DNA from: DATFMP01 sp035266845
GTDB taxonomy: Bacteria; SAR324; JACQKK01
Length of the DNA: 44,444 nucleotides
Assembly (NCBI GenBank): GCA_035266845.1
Contig: DATFMP010000003.1
Span: forward strand, 1-44,444
Direction: 5' to 3'
Shown: positions 40,350 through 44,444 of the stretch, piece by piece
How the letters are laid out: each line of letters starts with the position of its first letter
Numbering within the stretch: position 1 is the stretch's first letter
Notes under the pieces: model-generated
Seen by the model: only the letters and a program-made list of their open reading frames with translations
What the model was told of the DNA's origin: nothing
Databases searched by the model: none
Program-made: the position numbers and the translations under genes

Positions 40350-40877
40350 ATGCGCCGACCCGAGCTACCCGGCGTGCATCCGCTGCTGCACCAGGCGCGG
40401 CAGGTGCTGGCCGCCCACCTGGCCGGCCGCGACTGGCGGCACGCCGTGCCGGCGGAGCGCACGCGGCCCTCGCGCGGCTGCTTCGTCTCTCTCAAGCTGG
40501 CCGGCCGCCTGCGGGGCTGCATCGGCACGGTGCTGCCTGCGCGGCCCTCGCTGGAGGAGGAGGTGGCCGAGAATGCCGTTGCTGCGGCCACGCGCGATCC
40601 ACGCTTCGCGCCCCTGCGCTCGGCCGAGCTTTCCTTCGTGCGCCTGTCCCTCGATCTGCTTACGGCGCCGGAGCCGGTACAGTCCGTGGACGAGTTGGAC
40701 GCGCACCGCTACGGGGTGCTGCTGCGGCACGAGCGCCGGCTGGGCGTGCTGCTGCCGGATATCCCGGGCGTCACCTCGCCGGAGCAGCAGATCACCATCT
40801 GCCTGGAGAAGGCCGGACTGGCTCCAGGCTCGCCGTATGTGCTGGAACGCTTCGAGGTGGAGCGACACAGCGAATGA
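40350..40877 (+). CDS. amrA: AMMECR1-domain protein
   Basis: A 175-residue AMMECR1-domain protein, the A component of the AmmeMemoRadiSam group. Core motifs are RGCFVSLKLAGRLRGCIGTVLP (42-63), RDPRFAPLRSAELSFVRLSL and YGVLLRHERRLGVLLPDIPG. The B (MEMO) and radical-SAM partners are not adjacent. It begins 5 bp after ispB and is probably co-transcribed. Biochemical role unresolved for the family. Confidence 0.88.
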   Translation: MRRPELPGVHPLLHQARQVLAAHLAGRDWRHAVPAERTRPSRGCFVSLKLAGRLRGCIGTVLPARPSLEEEVAENAVAAATRDPRFAPLRSAELSFVRLSLDLLTAPEPVQSVDELDAHRYGVLLRHERRLGVLLPDIPGVTSPEQQITICLEKAGLAPGSPYVLERFEVERHSE

Positions 40878-41011
40878 TGCTTGCCAGTAGGCCCCGCACT
40901 CTGGAAAGATCGCGACACCAGCGGCAATCGCGCGACGACGGCCGGGCCCATGTGCCCGCCTGATCCGCCGCCGCCCCCGGCAGGATGCCACGCACCAGCA
41001 AGGATGCTGCG

Positions 41012-42568
41012 ATGACCCGCTGTTCCCGCCCGCGCCGTACTCTGCTTTCGCTGACCCTGCTGGGTTCGCTGCTACTCGCCGCGCTGCTGGCCGTACCGGC
41101 GCCGGCCCGGGCCGAACGGGCGTCGGCCGCCACGCTGGGTGCCGCCGCCCAAGCGCCGGCTGTGGCCCCTGCGGCGGCAATCGCGACCACACCCACCACC
41201 GCGCCCACGCCCGCGGCGGCCAGGGGGCCCGTCACGACGCCCGAAAGCGCGATGGCCCTGCCGTCAAGTGATGACGACGCGGCGGACGCTGACGACGCTG
41301 CAACGACCGACGACGGCGGCGCGGCCCACTATGACGGGCCGGACGGCATCCGGCCCGGCCCGCGGCCAGGGGGCCGTCCGCTGGAGTTGTACCGCAACCG
41401 GATGGTCGACAGCCTGATCCACTTTTTCACGGAGCGAAAACGCGACGTGCTGGAGCGCGGCTGGCGGCGCTCCGGGCGCTACCTACCCATGATCCGACGG
41501 GTGTTCCGCGAGGAGGGCGTACCCGAGCAGTTGGCCTACCTGGCAGCCGTGGAGAGCAACTTCAATCCCCACGCGCGCTCGCCCGCGCGGGCGGTGGGCA
41601 TGTGGCAGTTCACGGCGCCCACAGCACGCAAGTTCGGCCTGCAGCTCTACCGCCCTTGGTACGACGAGCGCATCGATCCCGTGGCCTCCACCCATGCCGC
41701 GGCGCGCCTGCTGGCCTATCTCTACGACCGCTACAACAACTGGGAGCTGGCCCTGGCCGCCTACAACGCGGGCGAGGCACGAGTGAACCAGGCGCTGCAG
41801 TGGGCGCGCCGCCACCATCGCAGCACGGACTACTGGAGCCTGCGCCTGCCGCGGCAGACGCGCGGATTCGTACCGGCCCTGCTGGCCATCGCGGCCATCA
41901 TGGAGGCACCGCAGGCACACGGTCTGGCGGACCTGCCACGCGACCAGCCGCTGGACTCGGAACCCGTGGAGATCCGCAGCGCGGTGACGCTGGGCGATCT
42001 GGCCAGCCGGCTGAACATTCCCGTGCAGGAGCTCGTGGAGCGCAACCCGGCCTGGCGGGGCGGCCTGTTGCCGCCACTGAAGGATGTGGGGCCCGTTCAG
42101 CTCTGGGTGCCACCCGGCACGGGCGCACGACTGCTCGCGTCGTTGGATCGGCAGCCACCCAAGACTATCCCCTGGCTCGTGCACAAGGTGCGCGAGGGCG
42201 ATACGGTTTCGCAGATCGCCCACCGCTATCGCGTGCGCGTGCGGGACGTGCTGGCGCTGAACCACCTGGGCGCGCACACCCTGCTGGCCATCGGGCAGCC
42301 GCTGCTCGTCCCCGTCGCGGCCGATACACCGCTGGCGCGGGTGGCCTCGCGCGCACCGCGCTTCGTGCCAGAGACGAGCCCCGTCCCCGCCGTGACGCAG
42401 CTGCGGCTGCACCGCGTGCAGTCGGGCGAGTCCCTGTGGAGCATCGCGCGCGAATACGGCGTGCGCATGACGGACCTGCGGACGTGGAACCGGCTGCCCG
42501 GCTCCGTACTGCAGCCCGACCAGGAGCTTCTCGTCTATCTGCCGGAGGATTGGACGGCCGCCCGCTGA
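41012..42568 (+). CDS. MltD-like lytic transglycosylase with two LysM domains
   Basis: A 518-residue cell-wall enzyme. The signal peptide ends near APARA|E (34). An Ala/Pro/Thr and Asp-rich linker follows to about 120. The SLT domain (about 150-260) has VPEQLAYLAAVESNFNPHARS with the catalytic Glu181, and NNWELALAAYNAGEARV. LysM1 (about 398-440, VHKVREGDTVSQIAHRYRV) and LysM2 (about 468-515, HRVQSGESLWSIAREYGV) bind peptidoglycan. The ATG at 41012 is preferred (AAGGA at 7 bp); an ATG at 40985 is in frame. A membrane-bound MltD would have a lipobox, but none is obvious here. Confidence 0.9.
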   Translation: MTRCSRPRRTLLSLTLLGSLLLAALLAVPAPARAERASAATLGAAAQAPAVAPAAAIATTPTTAPTPAAARGPVTTPESAMALPSSDDDAADADDAATTDDGGAAHYDGPDGIRPGPRPGGRPLELYRNRMVDSLIHFFTERKRDVLERGWRRSGRYLPMIRRVFREEGVPEQLAYLAAVESNFNPHARSPARAVGMWQFTAPTARKFGLQLYRPWYDERIDPVASTHAAARLLAYLYDRYNNWELALAAYNAGEARVNQALQWARRHHRSTDYWSLRLPRQTRGFVPALLAIAAIMEAPQAHGLADLPRDQPLDSEPVEIRSAVTLGDLASRLNIPVQELVERNPAWRGGLLPPLKDVGPVQLWVPPGTGARLLASLDRQPPKTIPWLVHKVREGDTVSQIAHRYRVRVRDVLALNHLGAHTLLAIGQPLLVPVAADTPLARVASRAPRFVPETSPVPAVTQLRLHRVQSGESLWSIAREYGVRMTDLRTWNRLPGSVLQPDQELLVYLPEDWTAAR

Positions 42569-42605
42569 GGGGCGGCCAACGACAGGAAGAGTCTGACTGC
42601 GGCGA

Positions 42606-43190
42606 TCAGTCGCGCAGCAGCGGCTGCAGGCTGGCCTGCTGGTCTTCGGTGAGATTTTCGAAGGTGAGCCCCACGTTCCACACGGGACGGATTTTGCCCA
42701 CGCGCTCGAACCACACGACCTTGGCTGGGCTCTCGTGCATCGCCGACTGCGATTGCTCGTCCTCGTACAGGGTGACCTGCACCATATCGCCCTTGGTGAG
42801 CTCCACCTGCTCCAGGAACTGCATCCGCACGCCGTGGCGGGAGATATCGCGGGTGGTGCCGCGCACCGTGTGCCGGCCCTGCGTGATGGACACGCCGGTC
42901 ATGCGTTTGTAGCGCCGGCGGTCGCCGCGGCGATTGAAGCGTTCACCCCAGCGCTCGAACTGCTTGCTGCGCACCCGGTCGGACTGCATGGCGGTGTAGA
43001 ACAGGTAGTTGTTGCCCGCCTCACAATTGAGCACCCCGGAGTTCTCGAACCACCCCATGGATCCACCGCCGTAGGGGATGTAGCGCCCCTCCTCGGTGGT
43101 CTCGTGTTCCGACTCCAGTTGCTCATCGCCCTCGGCGGCCGTCATGCCCGCGGACTTCGTGGCTTCCACTGCGCTGGTCGTTTCCGTCAT
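42606..43190 (-). CDS. PilZ domain protein (c-di-GMP receptor)
   Basis: A 194-residue protein with PilZ at about 88-190. The c-di-GMP binding motifs RRRYKR (RxxxR, Arg92-Arg96) and DISRHG (DxSxxG, 115-120) are both intact, so it should bind the second messenger. The N-terminal 85 residues (acidic, then YIPYGGGSMGWFENSGV) are not recognised and may determine partner choice. It is convergent with the LysM gene and divergent from hisI. Cyclic-di-GMP binding often controls motility, and a flagellar operon is on the same strand further left. Confidence 0.86.
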   Translation of the reverse strand: MTETTSAVEATKSAGMTAAEGDEQLESEHETTEEGRYIPYGGGSMGWFENSGVLNCEAGNNYLFYTAMQSDRVRSKQFERWGERFNRRGDRRRYKRMTGVSITQGRHTVRGTTRDISRHGVRMQFLEQVELTKGDMVQVTLYEDEQSQSAMHESPAKVVWFERVGKIRPVWNVGLTFENLTEDQQASLQPLLRD

Positions 43191-43598
43191 GTTGCCCTCG
43201 AGAAGAAAGCTGGCTCCTCGCCGCCCATCTGGCGAGCCCGGGCAGAGATTGCCCGCGCCCCAGGGCGTGGTCGCGAATGGCTCTACCTATAGCGGGATCG
43301 CCTTCAAAAATAAAGCACACCCTGACGGAGGCCCCTTTCGCGGGCTGCTCCGCGCGTCTTCTGCCGCGGCCACCCTGCGCGACAGGCCGGCCACCCCACG
43401 CGGTTATTGTCACCAGGTCGCCCTGCCACCCTGCCTGCGCCTACGCATAGGGCGCACTACCGTTTTGTGTTCCCCGTTGATATCACGCTCGCGCTGGCCT
43501 ATCCTGTCAGTTTAACCGAATTGAGGCCGGGGCCAAGCAGGACCCCTGCCGCCGGGTCTCCGCACGGGAGGCTCCCACCAGAGCGAAGGGCGGATGGC
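43191..43598. other. 408-bp gap between PilZ and hisI
   Basis: No supported gene. It holds the divergent leaders. The hisI side has the sigma-70 promoter at 43477; no clear PilZ promoter was found. Confidence 0.5.
43477..43505 (+). promoter_or_regulatory. Sigma-70 promoter of hisI-hisG
   Basis: TTGATA (43477-43482), a 17-bp spacer and TATCCT (43500-43505), optimal spacing, about 95 bp before the hisI start. Confidence 0.6.
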
Positions 43599-43973
43599 AT
43601 GATGGATTTCGAGAAGGCCGGCGGCTTGATCGCCGCGGTCGTGCAGGATTACGAGACCGGCGAGGTGCTGCAGGTGAGCTGGCAGAACCCCGAGGCCTTC
43701 GAACTGACCCGCAAGACGGGGCGCATGCACTACTACTCGCGCTCGCGGGCCAAGCTCTGGATGAAGGGCGAAACCTCCGGTCACATCCAGGAGGTACAGG
43801 AGATCCGCATCGACTGTGACGAGGACGCCGCAGTCTACAAGGTAAAGCAGGTGGGCGGAGCCTGCCACACGGGCTATCGTTCCTGCTTCCACCGGCGGCT
43901 GGAGCCCAATGGCGACCTGACCCTGCTCGAGGCCAAGAAGCTGTTCGACCCGGCCCAGGTGTACGCCCAATGA
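43599..43973 (+). CDS. hisI: Phosphoribosyl-AMP cyclohydrolase
   Basis: A 124-residue (from MM) HisI, third step of histidine synthesis. SRSRAKLWMKGETSGHIQ and IRIDCDEDAAVYKVKQ carry the Zn/Mg-binding Asp-Cys-Asp set, and GGACHTGYRSCF holds the other Cys pair. The protein is the monofunctional form with no HisE part. The second Met at 43602 is equally possible as start; AAGGG lies upstream. It overlaps hisG by ATGA. Confidence 0.95.
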   Translation: MMDFEKAGGLIAAVVQDYETGEVLQVSWQNPEAFELTRKTGRMHYYSRSRAKLWMKGETSGHIQEVQEIRIDCDEDAAVYKVKQVGGACHTGYRSCFHRRLEPNGDLTLLEAKKLFDPAQVYAQ

Positions 43974-44444
43974 TCCTCAAACTGGGCATTCCCAAAGGCA
44001 GCCTGCAGGACGCCACCGTCGAGCTCTTCCGCAAGGCCGGCTTCAAGATCACGATATCCTCGCGGTCTTACTATCCCGCCATTGACGATCCGGAGATCGA
44101 GTGCCTGCTGCTGCGCGCGCAGGAGATGGCGCGCTACGTGGAGCAGGGCCTGCTGGACGCCGGGCTGACGGGCTACGACTGGGTGGTGGAAAACGACGCC
44201 CAGGTGCACGAGGTGGCCGATCTGGTTTACTCCAAGACGGGCAGCGGCAAGGCGCGCTGGGTGCTCGCCGTCCCAAGCGATTCCACCATCAAGAGCGTGA
44301 AGGACCTGCAGGGCAAGCGCATCGCCACCGAGGCCATGAACCTCACGCGCCGCTACCTGGAGCGCAACGGCGTGCAGGCGTCGGTGGAATTCTCGTGGGG
44401 CGCCACGGAGGTCAAGCCGCCCTACCTGGCCGATGCCATCGTGG
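43970..44444 (+). CDS. hisG: ATP phosphoribosyltransferase (3' part missing)
   Basis: 158 codons are visible before the right edge. Opening MILKLGIPKGSLQDATVELFRKAG, GLLDAGLTGYDWVVEN and PYLADAIV belong to HisG, which starts histidine synthesis. The early length and PKGSLQDAT style suggest the long, His-regulated form, but the C-terminal ACT-like domain is beyond the window. The start overlaps the hisI stop (ATGA). It probably continues a his operon to the right. Confidence 0.95.
   Translation, partial: MILKLGIPKGSLQDATVELFRKAGFKITISSRSYYPAIDDPEIECLLLRAQEMARYVEQGLLDAGLTGYDWVVENDAQVHEVADLVYSKTGSGKARWVLAVPSDSTIKSVKDLQGKRIATEAMNLTRRYLERNGVQASVEFSWGATEVKPPYLADAIV

Noticed and set aside
40350..40877. 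AMMECR1 gene as part of a full AmmeMemoRadiSam operon
   Set aside because: The MEMO and radical-SAM genes are not adjacent, so no operon can be claimed.

Overview
The window is a GC-rich chromosomal stretch (about two thirds G+C by eye) from a Gram-negative, flagellated bacterium. The outer-membrane type lipoprotein (4503), orphan gspC, PilZ protein, ferrochelatase and the flgB-flgC-fliE-fliF-fliH-fliI block fit Pseudomonadota or a near relative. TrmFO instead of TrmA, and the flgBC-fliEF-HI gene order, argue against an enteric-type gammaproteobacterium. I cannot name the genus. No rRNA, tRNA, CRISPR, insertion sequence or prophage was recognised.

Layout. 1-2.6 kb: a thiolase-fold HMG-CoA-synthase-like gene cut by the left edge, a small Cys-rich protein and an amidohydrolase. 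2.9-4.9 kb: an ECF sigma/anti-sigma pair and a BamE/SmpA-like lipoprotein. 4.9-7.7 kb: a two-subunit IpdAB-like CoA-transferase and a pirin. 7.9-9.9 kb: a Met/Gly-rich periplasmic protein and a FemAB/GNAT-like protein. 10.1-13.1 kb: a MoxR-type AAA+ ATPase followed by a large TraB/EreA-like protein. 13.3-19.4 kb: a leftward flagellar operon behind a candidate sigma-54 promoter, without fliG. 19.5-25.1 kb: a secreted protein, rplM-rpsI, bifunctional NAD(P)HX repair enzyme, a lipoprotein and an NtrB-like kinase. 25.3-35.5 kb: trmFO, an M48 protease, gspC, hemH, a bicupin, an EVE protein, a MobA-like protein, a lipoprotein, and a GFA/WYL divergent pair. 35.5-44.4 kb: folE, patatin, a YdjM-like membrane protein, a secreted protein, polyprenyl diphosphate synthase, AMMECR1, an MltD-like LysM protein, a PilZ protein and hisI-hisG (hisG cut by the right edge).

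How the genes fit together. The HMGCS-like enzyme, amidohydrolase and CoA-transferase pair look like parts of an acyl-CoA catabolic route. The most striking signal is in the CoA-transferase alpha gene: one reading frame broken only by a UGA at codon 103. From memory, IpdA carries its functionally important Glu at that place. A 6-bp hairpin with a GGC loop starts 17 nt downstream, within the range expected of a bacterial SECIS. The second candidate for an undescribed system is the MoxR plus TraB-like two-gene module. The rest is largely housekeeping, with GC-rich hairpins between genes and several clear palindromic operator candidates.
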